Assembly (NCBI RefSeq): GCF_014643375.1
Contig: NZ_BMJJ01000009.1
Span: 62,001 to 126,000, forward strand
Direction: 5' to 3'
DNA: 64,000 nucleotides
Origin: Aureimonas glaciei
Lineage (GTDB): Bacteria; Pseudomonadota; Alphaproteobacteria; Rhizobiales; Rhizobiaceae
Under the pieces are notes generated by a model that was not told where the DNA came from, searched no databases, and saw nothing but the letters and a program-made list of their open reading frames with translations. The position numbers were made by a program, and so were the translations under genes. This document shows positions 8,079 through 17,801 of this stretch, piece after piece; the first letter of the stretch is position 1, and each line of letters begins with the position of its first letter.

Positions 8079-8939
8079 TCACGCGGCCAAGGACTTTCTC
8101 ACGGCTTTCCGTCGGTACATGTCCGCGTCGGCGATGTCGAAGAGTTCGCCAAACGAGATACCGCCGGTCCACATCGCTGACCCGATGCTGGCCCCGACCT
8201 GCACCCCGATGTCCGACATGCTGAGGGCGCGATCCACAAATCGTCTCAAGGCCTCCACCTTGCCGTTTAACTCGGTCTCGGTGGCGGCGGTGACGCGCAT
8301 GGCAAATTCGTCTCCGCCAATACGAGCGACAGTCTCATTCTCGCGCGCCGTCAGTTTCAACAGAGAGGCGACATGCCGAAGAACGTCGTCGCCGCGGCGG
8401 TGTCCATATCGATCGTTGATCGGCTTGAAGCCATCCAGGTCGATAACGGCGATCCCAAACCCGCGCCTCGTGTAAACGGCCTCCGCCATGCAGTCCTCGA
8501 TATCGAGCTCGAAGCGGGCGCGATTGGCCAGGCTGGTCAACGGGTCCTGGAACGCCTTCACAAGGAGATCGTCCTCGGTCTTTTTGCGTTCCGTAATTTC
8601 GACGGCAATACCAACCAGCTGCGTAACATCGCCAGATTGGGGATCGATTACCGGGGTGAGCGTGGTGCGCCACCATTGTGCTTTGCCAGGAATATCGAGC
8701 ATTTCGTCATACGAATGCACCGCCCTCTTCCCGACGCACTCTGAGAAGCGCGCGGTCACATGAGCCACGACGGTTTTTGGAAGGCACTCCGTTAGCGGAC
8801 GACCAACCACTTCGGCAGCGGTTTTGCCGATTGCCAGTTCCTCTGCGTGGTTGATCGCTGCAAGCCGAAACTCCCCCCGTGCGCTGACGTTGACGACAAA
8901 GGCCGGTACTCCGATCAGATTTATTTCAACACTGAGCAT
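8079..8939 (-). CDS. PAS-GGDEF diguanylate cyclase
   Basis: A 286-residue soluble signalling enzyme. Residues about 5-120 form a PAS sensor (ELAIGKTAAEVVGRPLTECLP, then GDVTQLVGIAVEITERK, the usual PAC ending). Residues about 125-280 form a GGDEF domain with DPLTSLANRARFELD, the metal-binding IDLDGFKPINDRYGH and an intact GGDEF signature (VARIGGDEFAM), so it should condense two GTP into c-di-GMP. The inhibitory RxxD site normally five residues before GGDEF is not present (RENE instead), suggesting weak product inhibition. There is no membrane segment, so it senses a cytoplasmic cue. Confidence 0.92.
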   Translation of the reverse strand: MLSVEINLIGVPAFVVNVSARGEFRLAAINHAEELAIGKTAAEVVGRPLTECLPKTVVAHVTARFSECVGKRAVHSYDEMLDIPGKAQWWRTTLTPVIDPQSGDVTQLVGIAVEITERKKTEDDLLVKAFQDPLTSLANRARFELDIEDCMAEAVYTRRGFGIAVIDLDGFKPINDRYGHRRGDDVLRHVASLLKLTARENETVARIGGDEFAMRVTAATETELNGKVEALRRFVDRALSMSDIGVQVGASIGSAMWTGGISFGELFDIADADMYRRKAVRKSLAA

Positions 8940-9060
8940 TTACGGCCTCCAAGGGGATTTACGGTGAGCGACACACCCTCAAGAGCTGGTTAACATTGCG
9001 TCTGCGACGGACAGGATTACGTAGCTGGGCAAGGATATCGACATCCATTGCGGCTGGATC

Positions 9061-9675
9061 TCACACCGACTGTTCGCCTGGAACAATGACGGCGGAGAAC
9101 GTGCTTCGCCGGATTTGCTCCCCTTTGGACAGGACCAGGTCGACAGCCTCGGCAATGCTGATCTTCCGGTTGTTGAACCGGCGTTCCAAAGGCGTCTCTT
9201 TCGCAGCACCGAGTGACACCAACCTGACATGCCGCACGTTCGCCTCCTCGTAGCGCCTCAACGCGTGGAGCTGAGCCGCCCGGGCGGCGGTCAGCTCGAC
9301 CAGGTCCTCGAGGCGACCCCGTGCGGCAGCGAGGTCTTTCACGACGAGCCCATCGTGGAAATCCCGGCCGACCACATATTTGGAGGGAAAGCCGAGCGCC
9401 CTGACTTGCTCCAGGGGGAGTGGCTCTCCCGATCGCACGAGGGCCTCGACGACCTGGTTGTAGCTCAGGCCATTTCGAAGGAACTGCGCCGCTCCTAAAG
9501 CGAAGCGCTCGATCAGGTCCTCCCGAAACATGCCGGAGCGACGAAACCGCTCTTCCAGATCCTCCACGGTCGGAAATGCGTCAGGAAGAGCTTGGACATC
9601 CTCTTTCGCGCGCATGCCTGTCATCGATCCGCGATTTTCAGGCGCTTGACCGAAGATCCACGAAAAGAGGCCCAT
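9061..9675 (-). CDS. conserved hypothetical protein
   Basis: About 204 residues starting MGLFSWIFGQAPENRG at 9675; the in-frame extension upstream to 9933 is low-complexity and unlikely to be translated. The body is mostly helical and charged (VEDLEERFRRSGMFREDLI, AAARGRLEDLVELTAAR, AQLHALRRYEEANVRHV). No membrane segment beyond the weakly hydrophobic N-terminus and no catalytic motif can be seen. It could be a regulatory or mobile-element accessory protein. It lies between the diguanylate cyclase and the PAP2 phosphatase, all on the minus strand with small gaps. Confidence 0.55.
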   Translation of the reverse strand: MGLFSWIFGQAPENRGSMTGMRAKEDVQALPDAFPTVEDLEERFRRSGMFREDLIERFALGAAQFLRNGLSYNQVVEALVRSGEPLPLEQVRALGFPSKYVVGRDFHDGLVVKDLAAARGRLEDLVELTAARAAQLHALRRYEEANVRHVRLVSLGAAKETPLERRFNNRKISIAEAVDLVLSKGEQIRRSTFSAVIVPGEQSV

Positions 9676-9942
9676 GTCGTATCCACGATTGTCTGCGGCT
9701 GGCGTGCGCCCACTCTCGTCGGAAATTACACCAGTTGTGCGCGAGACGAAAAGATCGGGCGGATCTCGATCGTCCGCCTCCGAACCGGGGATCAGCGAAA
9801 CCCGCCCTCCGCCTTCGGGCCCTTCGCAGGCGTCTCGAAACGATGCGCGTTCAGCATGCGAGACGCGCCCGCTGAGCGAGCGGTATGGTCGTGGTGCGTC
9901 GACGGGGATCGGCAGATCGGCCCGAACCCGCACGCGGCTTTG

Positions 9943-10680
9943 CTAGAGAGCGTTGCCGCCCGAGCGAAAAGAATAATCAGCGTCCGGCAGCAGACGATAG
10001 AGGATGGCAAAGACGAGCCCGCAGATCAGCCAGGCGAGGACGACGTCGGATAGGAAATGTCCGCCGAAGGCGATCCGGTTCAGCGACAACGCTCCGGCGT
10101 AGACGACAGTCGCGGCTGTTGCCGCCAGCCTGATGGGCGGAGGGGTGACGAGGGCTGCGGCGACGAGCCAGGCCGACGAGGAAGCCTCTCCGCTCACGAA
10201 CGAACAGTTGCGATCGCACCCATCGCTGATGACCCAGACCAGTTGGTGGACGGCGTCCCCTCCAAAGACGTCCACATGGACGGGGCGGGGTCGGCCCCAG
10301 TGCGCCTTCAACAGGCCGTTCACGATCAGGCCGGGACCGAGCGCCAGTCCGGCCAGCAGCCAGACCGGCGTCCGCATCCGTGACCAGGCCAGGCCGCCAT
10401 GGAGGGCATCCCAGAGCGTTCGGCCGAAGATCATCAAAATAACCCCGGCCAGGGCCCAGGGAGAACTTCCGCGAAGCCATTGCAGGTTCGAATCGCTGGA
10501 CGAGACGAAGCCGTCGCCGGGGCTGAAGAACCAGCCGCTCACGATCAAATCGATCTCTGGAGCGAACCAGAAAACCATGCTGGTGAGCCAAATGGCGATG
10601 AGGAACGCGATAATCAGACGGTCCGATTTCGCGCTGGATGAAACGGCGTGGGATAGGGATGCGCTCATGGCCCGGCGCAT
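9943..10680 (-). CDS. PAP2 (phosphatidic acid phosphatase type 2) membrane phosphatase, LpxE-like
   Basis: A 245-residue integral membrane protein with about six helices and the three PAP2 active-site motifs: KAHWGRPRP, the central CSFVSGEASSS (SGE in place of the commoner SGH) and SLNRIAFGGHFLSDV with the catalytic His. The SGE variant is seen in the lipid A phosphatase LpxE group, so removal of phosphate from lipid A or a related lipid is a reasonable inference. It is divergent from the two-component system beginning at 11175, as lipid A-modifying enzymes often are. ATG 10668 (MSASLSHAV) is an alternative start. Confidence 0.85.
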   Translation of the reverse strand: MRRAMSASLSHAVSSSAKSDRLIIAFLIAIWLTSMVFWFAPEIDLIVSGWFFSPGDGFVSSSDSNLQWLRGSSPWALAGVILMIFGRTLWDALHGGLAWSRMRTPVWLLAGLALGPGLIVNGLLKAHWGRPRPVHVDVFGGDAVHQLVWVISDGCDRNCSFVSGEASSSAWLVAAALVTPPPIRLAATAATVVYAGALSLNRIAFGGHFLSDVVLAWLICGLVFAILYRLLPDADYSFRSGGNAL

Positions 10681-10691
10681 GCGCTGGCCAG

Positions 10692-10709
10692 CTTGCAGAA
10701 AACTTGCAG
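10692..10709 (-). promoter_or_regulatory. candidate OmpR-type regulator box (direct repeat)
   Basis: CTTGCAG occurs twice, at 10692-10698 and 10703-10709, with an 11-bp period, the spacing used by OmpR/PmrA-type regulators that bind one monomer per helical turn. It lies 12-29 bp before the PAP2 phosphatase ATG at 10680. The nearest OmpR-type regulator gene is at 11175. Binding by that regulator is inference. Confidence 0.4.
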
Positions 10710-10712
10710 ATT

Positions 10713-10734
10713 TCGAACCCTGCCAAGGGTTCGA
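10713..10734. promoter_or_regulatory. perfect 9-bp dyad upstream of PAP2 phosphatase
   Basis: TCGAACCCT (10713-10721), a 4-nt spacer and AGGGTTCGA (10726-10734) form a perfect inverted repeat directly behind the direct repeat at 10692. There is no T tract, so an operator is likelier than a terminator. Confidence 0.4.
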
Positions 10735-11174
10735 CGAAGCCGTCGGAGTTGACCCGCGTCGGTGCTCGTCAGCTTGGCTCGCGCGTGGCGACCCCTCGCC
10801 GCCATCACGCCGGAGGGCTCATATTGCGACTGCTTTGAGAATTCCGGGTGGCGTCACCCGCCAGATCCGGCCCGCGGTCATCGGCATACTGCCGACGCCT
10901 GCTCGGTCGCCGCGTCCCTCCGCCGACCGCGCCGAGATCTCCGACGACAGCAGGCCGCGAACGCGCCTTGGACCGGAATCGAGAGATTGACCGCGCCAGC
11001 GCTGGGTGACAGGAAATTCGGAGGCCGGCGGCGCTCGAAAGGGCAAGCGACATCATTGCCTCCGGGCGACTTGATCTCGGAGCGCCCGGGCGACCTCGTC
11101 GGGATACGCACAGCCCCGTCGGCGGAGCGAGAGCTTCCTGTTGACCAGCCGACGTCAGTGTATGGAGAGGCGCG

Positions 11175-11852
11175 ATGCGAATTCTGCTCGTCGAGAATGA
11201 CCGCCTGCTTTCCGAGGCCCTGGGGCGACGGCTGAGCGAGGCGGGTCATGCGGTCGATGTGTTCGCGACCGTCGCGGACGGCGAGGCGGCTTGGAGACTG
11301 GCGCCCTACGACCTCTGCATCGTGGACGTCATGCTCGACGATGGCGATGGGCGGGCACTCGTCAGGTCCGCCCGTGCCGCCGGTCTTCGGACGCCGACCT
11401 TGATGCTCACCGCGCGGGACGAGATCGGGGACCGGGTCGCGGGATTGGACGCGGGGGCCGACGACTATCTCGTCAAGCCGTTTGCCACCGAAGAGCTTCT
11501 GGCACGGTTGAGGGCGCTGCGACGACGTTCCGCGGAAATCACGGCGGCCGAGTTGCGTCTCGGAAATCTTCTCTACGATCCTCACAGCACGAGCCTGACG
11601 GTGGCCGATCGAGACGTCAGGCTGACGGCTCAGGAATACGCCGCCCTCGACAAGCTGATCCGTGCCGGCGACCGCGTGACGCCGAAGCGGATGCTGGGCG
11701 AGCATCTCTATGCGCTGCACGAGGACTGGTCGGACAACGCGGTCGAGACCCTGATCCACCGGCTTCGCAAGAAGCTCTCGGATGCGGGGGCAACGGTCGA
11801 GCTCAAGGCGCTGCGGGGCCTCGGCTACATCCTGTGCGAGACCCGATCATGA
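11175..11852 (+). CDS. OmpR-family response regulator (QseB/PmrA-like)
   Basis: A 225-residue regulator with an intact receiver: acidic pair near E7-N8-D9, phospho-acceptor D51 (CIVDVMLDDGD), Thr in MLTARDE and Lys in ADDYLVKPF. The winged-helix domain (about 125-220) shows VRLTAQEYAALDKLI and NAVETLIHRLRKKLSDAG, ending with LRGLGYIL. Its last codon overlaps the kinase start (ATGA at 11849-11852), so both are one operon. The shape fits regulators of outer-membrane lipid modification. A divergent lipid phosphatase supports that role. Confidence 0.93.
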   Translation: MRILLVENDRLLSEALGRRLSEAGHAVDVFATVADGEAAWRLAPYDLCIVDVMLDDGDGRALVRSARAAGLRTPTLMLTARDEIGDRVAGLDAGADDYLVKPFATEELLARLRALRRRSAEITAAELRLGNLLYDPHSTSLTVADRDVRLTAQEYAALDKLIRAGDRVTPKRMLGEHLYALHEDWSDNAVETLIHRLRKKLSDAGATVELKALRGLGYILCETRS

Positions 11853-13231
11853 GACGGGCCTATCGCCTCGATGTGAGGCTCGCGGTCGTCGTGACCCTGA
11901 TGTCCGCGTTGACCCTCGTCGGTGCCGGGACGATCCTGTCCATGGAGTTCACGCGCGGCCAATTCGGGATAGAAGAGCGCGGGCTCTCCACTCAGGTCGA
12001 GGAATGGGCGGGATTGCTTCGGCGCGATCCTGGCGGCACGGTCGTGTTCGACCGCCCGGCCGAGCCAACACTAGAGGTTGACCCCCCTTATACCGGACTC
12101 CTGTCAGGCGCACGACCGGTCTACGGCTACACCGTCACGGATGCGACAGGGGCGGTGCTGGATCGCTCCGACGCCAATGCGCCCGCCGGACGCCCTGGAC
12201 CAGCAGGCCCGGAACCCGTTATTTTGATCGGACCGACGCTCGAGGGTACCGGACCCGTCCTCATTGCCGAACTTTTCGTGCCGGAGTTCGGGGCATGGCT
12301 GCGGCTGGCCCGATCGCGTTCAGATGTCACCGCTTTGACCAACACTTTCTTTGCCCAGTCTCTCGAAGAGCTGGGCTGGGCGGCGCTGGCCATGCTGTTC
12401 GTCATGGTGATCACGGCCGTGAGCATCGTTCGCTTCAGTCTGCGAGGACTGCGGCGCGTGGCCGCGCAGGCCGAAAGGATCACCTTCGACAATCTGGGGC
12501 AGCAGCGACTTTCCGGCTCGTCGGCCCCTGCGGAGGTTCAGCCGTTGATTGCCGCCGTCAACCATGCCCTGGACAGCATCCGGACCGGTGCCGTCGCCCA
12601 ACGCGACTTCTCCATCCATGCCGCCCACGAACTGAGGACGCCGCTGGCCGACCTCAAGCTGCGGCTGGAAAGCCTTGCCTCCGATCCCGACCGGGATGCG
12701 GCCATGCAGGACATCGATGCCATGGCCCGCCTCATCGAGCAGCTGCTGCACATCGCCCGGCTGGACGGCAGTACGGTCTTCTCCCTGCAATCGCTTTCCC
12801 TCGGCGAGACCGTGGCCCAAATCCTGAATGAGGCGGCCCCGCGGCTCGTGTCCGCCGGATGGTCGCTGGAGGCAGAGGGCCTGGACTTGCCTGTCCAAAT
12901 CATCGGCGACGCGACGCTGATCGCCCTGATCCTGCGCAATCTCCTGGACAATGTCCGCAAGCACACCCCTGCCGGCAGCAGTGTTAAGGTCTCCCTTGCC
13001 GACGACGGAACGCTGCTGTTCACCGATACGGGTCCAGGACTGCCCGGCTTTCCCCGTTCGAGCTTTGCACGCTTCGTCCGGGGCAATGACGATGCGCGTT
13101 CCGGAAGCGGGCTCGGACTGTCGATCTGTGAAACGGCCATGCGGCGCATGAATGGCACCTTCAACCTGCAACCCGCAGGGAGCGGCGCAGCCTTTCGCAT
13201 GACCTTCAGGTTGGACCAAGGTCCTGATTGA
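11849..13231 (+). CDS. sensor histidine kinase
   Basis: A 460-residue membrane kinase. TM1 is at about residues 10-32 and TM2 at about 175-195, enclosing a periplasmic sensor of about 140 residues. HAMP-like linker follows. The dimerisation helix carries the phosphorylated His260 (HAAHELRTPLADL). The ATPase domain has the N box (LRNLLDNVRKH), DTGPGLP and GSGLGLSIC. It should phosphorylate the regulator encoded immediately upstream. ATG 11849 overlaps the regulator's stop, indicating translational coupling. The periplasmic part has no recognisable ligand motif; the stimulus is unknown. Confidence 0.93.
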   Translation: MRRAYRLDVRLAVVVTLMSALTLVGAGTILSMEFTRGQFGIEERGLSTQVEEWAGLLRRDPGGTVVFDRPAEPTLEVDPPYTGLLSGARPVYGYTVTDATGAVLDRSDANAPAGRPGPAGPEPVILIGPTLEGTGPVLIAELFVPEFGAWLRLARSRSDVTALTNTFFAQSLEELGWAALAMLFVMVITAVSIVRFSLRGLRRVAAQAERITFDNLGQQRLSGSSAPAEVQPLIAAVNHALDSIRTGAVAQRDFSIHAAHELRTPLADLKLRLESLASDPDRDAAMQDIDAMARLIEQLLHIARLDGSTVFSLQSLSLGETVAQILNEAAPRLVSAGWSLEAEGLDLPVQIIGDATLIALILRNLLDNVRKHTPAGSSVKVSLADDGTLLFTDTGPGLPGFPRSSFARFVRGNDDARSGSGLGLSICETAMRRMNGTFNLQPAGSGAAFRMTFRLDQGPD

Positions 13232-13585
13232 GGACGAACAGATCGAGCCGTCGGTCGCAAGGCCGCGAACGCCCAGACAACCTTCCGGCGCTATGAGTTT
13301 TTCCCAGCTCTTGCCGACAGCCGAATGCCCGATCGTCCAAGGCGTCATTCGAGTTGAGCGCGCGATTGTCGACGATTTCATAGACAACGAGGATTTTCTG
13401 ACGCAATCAGGCTAGGGGCCTATTGTCGGAAAGGTCGACGGCGCGCCCTGACTGATGGCACCTCCGCTTCCGTCGAGGCCGGTCTGCCGCTGCCTTTCTG
13501 ATCGTCACGGCGGGATCGGTGATCCCCGTCGGCGGCTCGCCGCTCGCGCGGGCCGCGCCACCATCCAGCTCTCGAGGACACGCCG
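13232..13585. other. intergenic region at a boundary
   Basis: About 350 bp between the kinase gene and pdxA-like gene. A 40-codon frame at 13293-13415 is too short to support. The region separates the accessory-looking left part from uniformly GC-rich metabolic operons. Confidence 0.4.
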
Positions 13586-14598
<1,013 letters not shown>

Positions 14599-14602
<4 letters not shown>

Positions 14603-15696
14603 CGGCCGGCTCGGTCTTTGCGGCGACAGACGGGTTCTGCATCGTCGCCGACGATCTGACCGGCGCGCTCGATACGGCCGGCAGCCTCGCCTCGCCGTCG
14701 CAGCCGTTCGAGGTTCCGCTCGGCGACGCGCCGCCCCGTGGGACGCGCATCGCCCTCGACACCGACAGCCGCGACCTCGGCGAAGACGAAGCCGGGCAGC
14801 GCGTCGCCCGCGCGATCGAGGCTTTTGCCGGACGGGACGGCGCGCTCGTCTTCAAGAAGATCGACAGCGTCATGCGCGGCCACCCGGTCGCCGAAACCGT
14901 CGCGGCCCTTCGCGCCGGCCGGTTCGACCGGGTGCTCGTCGCGCCGGCGTTTCCGGCGCTCGGCCGGGTCACCCGCAACGGTCGCCAGTTCGTCCTCGGC
15001 ACTGAGGGCGCGTGGGCGGTCGGGCCGTCCCTGCCGGAAGCGTTCGGCGCGCACGGACTGTCGGCGATCCGGCTCGGCGACGCCGATCGGCCTGGCGCCG
15101 TCTACGTCGTCGATGCCGAGGACGATGCCGAGCTGCACCGCGCCGCCCGGTCCATCGGCGCGCTGGGCGGGCGGACGCTCTATGTCGGCAGCGCCGGGCT
15201 CGCCCAGGCTCTCGCCGCGGGTGCCGCCGCGCCGATCGACGTGCCGCGCCTCGATCTGGCGATCTGCGGCACCGCCCACCCCGTGACCCTCGCGCAGGTG
15301 GAAAGCCTCGCGCGCCTCGCGATCGCCGTCGAGCCGATGACGGGCGGGCCCTTGCGACACGCCGGCTTTCCCCGTGTGCATATCGCGCCCGGTGGGGTGT
15401 TCGACGAAGGTGCGGCACGCCGCTTGATCGCGCAGTCACTGGCAGCGTTGACGCGCGAGGGTCCTGCGCCGCGGACGGCGCTCGTCACCGGCGGCTGGAC
15501 CCTGCGCGCCCTCCTCCAAGCGGCCGACGCCGGCAGTCTCGTCTGCCTCGGCCTGTACCGGCCGGGAATTCCCGTCTCCCGGGTCGTCGGCGGCCGGTGG
15601 CATGACACGATGATCGTCTCGAAGTCCGGCGGGTTCGGCGAGGCCGGTCTTCTGCACGCGCTGTTTCAGCCGGCGCCGGAAGCGGGCGCCGCGTAG
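14599..15696 (+). CDS. four-carbon acid sugar kinase family protein (DUF1537)
   Basis: A 365-residue kinase starting at GTG 14599, which overlaps the PdxA2 stop (GTGA). The N-terminal domain has the family's CIVADDLTGALDTAGSLA and the basic loop FKKIDSVMRGHPVAET; the C-terminal nucleotide-binding domain shows TALVTGGWTL and the closing SKSGGFGEAGLL. Members phosphorylate D-threonate, L-threonate or D-erythronate at C4. With PdxA2 it would form the first two catabolic steps. The four-carbon substrate cannot be told apart by sequence. Its length is slightly below the usual 400-430 residues. Confidence 0.88.
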
Positions 15697-15880
15697 AGAG
15701 CGACGCGGAACCCCGGTTTCGAACGCAGGCGTCGCCCCGGCAATGACGGCCCGCGGGCGCATTGGGCACGGGCATCGGGCTCACCGTCGGCGCCAGGCGC
15801 CCCGAGACCACGTCGTGCCGCCTCATCGCCGAGGCGGTCTGCCTTGCCGCGGCCGCCGGTTCGCCGACCGCCGAGGCGGG

Positions 15881-16546
15881 CTAAGGGGTCTCCGCCAGAA
15901 CGCCCGACGCGCCGAAGAAATGCGCAGCGGCGTTGATGTCGGCCTGGATCGCGGCATCGGCGGCGTCGCCATCGCCCGCCTCGATCGCCCTGACGATGTC
16001 GTAGTGATGCCGGATCATCGTCTCGCCGCCGAGTTCATAGACCGAGGCGATCAGCGGGCCCATTCTCAGCCACAGGCTCTGGATCATGCCCTGCAGCACC
16101 GGCATGCCCGCGGCCTCGGAAATCTGGAAGTGGAACTGACGGTTGAGGCGCACGGCCGCCGCGACGTCGCCGGCCGACCGCGCCGCCTCGTTCTCCGCCA
16201 TGATCCGCTCCAGGACGAGAAGGCCCGGCCGGTCGCCGGCCTCGGCCGCCCGTCGCGCTGCCAGCCCCTCCAGCCGCAGCCGGATCAGCCGGACCTCGTC
16301 CAGCTGCCGGGCCGTCATGCGGGGAACGCGGATGTCCTTCGGGCCCCGCCATTCCAGCGCATGCGCCTCGACCAGGCGCAGGATGGCGTCGCGTACCGGC
16401 GTGACGCTGACGCCGAGCTGCTCGGACAACGTGCGGATGCGCAGCTTGTCGTCCGGCTTCAGCGTCCCCTCGCTTAAGGCCCGGGCGATCTGGGCATAGA
16501 CGCCTTCGTAGAGGCTGCTGCGATCCATCGGCTGAAAGTCGTTCAT
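15881..16546 (-). CDS. GntR-family transcriptional regulator with FCD domain
   Basis: A 221-residue regulator with an N-terminal winged helix (residues about 10-75, LRIRTLSEQLGVSVTPVRDAI) and a helical FCD effector domain (about 85-210) carrying the metal-ligand style RLNRQFHFQISEAAG and the His pair IRHHYDIV. ATG 16546 is chosen because GGAGG lies 4-9 nt upstream; the in-frame extension to 16684 is not needed. It is divergent from the kinase/PLP-enzyme pair at 16760 and probably controls it. A perfect palindrome at 16684-16693 is a candidate operator. Confidence 0.9.
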   Translation of the reverse strand: MNDFQPMDRSSLYEGVYAQIARALSEGTLKPDDKLRIRTLSEQLGVSVTPVRDAILRLVEAHALEWRGPKDIRVPRMTARQLDEVRLIRLRLEGLAARRAAEAGDRPGLLVLERIMAENEAARSAGDVAAAVRLNRQFHFQISEAAGMPVLQGMIQSLWLRMGPLIASVYELGGETMIRHHYDIVRAIEAGDGDAADAAIQADINAAAHFFGASGVLAETP

Positions 16547-16683
16547 CGCCCTCCGGCTCCTTTTTGGCGCGTCTTTGGCAGCCGGGCGCCCCATCCTCGC
16601 CGTCCGGCGCCGGATGGCGTGAGACGACGCCGGCATCCCCCCCAAACGTGGCCTGATCTTCGCATCTGGCCGATCTTGACGCA

Positions 16684-16693
16684 TGATGCATCA
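16684..16693. promoter_or_regulatory. candidate GntR/FCD operator
   Basis: TGATGCATCA is a perfect 10-bp palindrome inside the 213-bp divergent space between the GntR gene and the kinase gene. Regulators of this group bind short AT/GC-mixed palindromes in such positions. Assignment is inference. Confidence 0.4.
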
Positions 16694-16759
16694 GAAAGCT
16701 AGGTTGGTGCAGCGGCGTCGCTGGGCGTCGCTCCGATCTCCGACGTTCCGGGATTCTCG

Positions 16760-17797
16760 ATGCCCCCAACCGCCACCGCCCCGGATATCCTCAACGCGCA
16801 GTGGGAGCCGTGCCCGATCCCCGAGGTCGAGGCGCTCGCTTTGGCGGTCTTCGGCAAGGCCGGCACCGCCAAGCGGCTGACGAGCGAGCGCGACGAGACC
16901 TTTCGTCTGTCGACGGCGGCGGGAAGCTTCACCCTGAAGATCGCCAATCCGGTGGAGGACGTGCGCGCTTTGGCCTTCCAGAGCGCTGTTTTCCTGCACC
17001 TGGCGAAGACGCAGCTGGCGGTTCCCGTGCCGCGCCTGGTGCCGACCCTCGGCGGCGAGGCCAGCCATGCCCTGGAAGTGCCGGGCGGCAGCCGCGTGGT
17101 GCGGCTCCTGACCTATCTCGACGGCGACTTGCTGGGCGCCACGCCGGCCGGCCCCAAGCTCTGCCACGATCTCGGCCAGGCGCTCGGAAGCCTGTCGGCA
17201 GGGCTTGCCGGCGCCACGGCGCGGCCGCCGGCGGGCAAGCTGCTCTGGGACCTTTCGCACTTCCACGAGCTCGCCGACCGGCTCGACTTCGTCGCCGCCG
17301 AGCGGCGGCCGCGGGTCCAGGCGGTGCTCGACGCCTTTTCGAGCCGCGTCCTGCCCATCCTTGCCGATCTCCCGGCGCAGGTGATCCACAACGATTTCAA
17401 TCCCTACAACATCCTCATCGATCCGGATGTCCCCGACGCCGTCGTCGGCATCATCGACTTCGGCGACATGGTGTTCGGCCCGCGGGTGAACGACCTCGCG
17501 ATCGCGGCGGCCTATCATGTCTGGAGCGAGGACTGGGCGGAAAAGCTGTCCGCCCTCTTGCGCGGCTTCGGTGCCGTCGTCCGGCTGACGCCGGCCGAGA
17601 TCGAGGTCCTGCCGACGCTCGTCACCGCGCGGCTGGCGATGACCGTGATCATCACCGAATGGCGCGCCGCGCTGCGACCGGACGAGGCCCCCTACATCCT
17701 GCGCAATCACCGCTCCGCCTGGCTCGGGCTCGCGCGCCTTGCCGAGGCGTCCGACGCCGATCTCCGCCAGCTCATCCACGACAGTTGCAAGGTCTAG
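16760..17797 (+). CDS. APH-fold small-molecule kinase, hydroxylysine kinase-like
   Basis: A 345-residue aminoglycoside phosphotransferase-fold kinase. The ATP-binding Lys is in FTLKIANP, the catalytic loop is IHNDFNPYNILID and the metal-binding motif is GIIDFGDMVFGPRVNDLAI. This wording closely matches the AGPHD1/HYKK group, which phosphorylates 5-hydroxy-L-lysine. The gene is followed after 4 nt by a class III PLP enzyme of the phospho-lyase type. Eukaryotic AGPHD1 and AGXT2L2 form the same two-step route, so phosphorylation of an amino alcohol followed by elimination is the best model. The true substrate is unknown. Confidence 0.85.
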   Translation: MPPTATAPDILNAQWEPCPIPEVEALALAVFGKAGTAKRLTSERDETFRLSTAAGSFTLKIANPVEDVRALAFQSAVFLHLAKTQLAVPVPRLVPTLGGEASHALEVPGGSRVVRLLTYLDGDLLGATPAGPKLCHDLGQALGSLSAGLAGATARPPAGKLLWDLSHFHELADRLDFVAAERRPRVQAVLDAFSSRVLPILADLPAQVIHNDFNPYNILIDPDVPDAVVGIIDFGDMVFGPRVNDLAIAAAYHVWSEDWAEKLSALLRGFGAVVRLTPAEIEVLPTLVTARLAMTVIITEWRAALRPDEAPYILRNHRSAWLGLARLAEASDADLRQLIHDSCKV

Positions 17798-17801
17798 CCT
17801 C

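Larger units (their letters stand above)
10681..11174. other. divergent promoter region of PAP2 phosphatase and two-component system
   Basis: About 490 bp with no convincing gene. Close to the phosphatase start it contains a direct repeat and a perfect dyad, listed separately. The remainder is GC-rich sequence with only shadow frames. Confidence 0.5.

Noticed and set aside
13293-13415. 40-codon plus-strand frame with reasonable composition
   Set aside because: Too short, no ribosome-binding site and no recognisable family; could be a transposase or gene remnant but cannot be supported.
15756-15884. 42-codon open stretch that looks like a protein C-terminus
   Set aside because: No start and no known family; chance open frames are frequent at this GC content.
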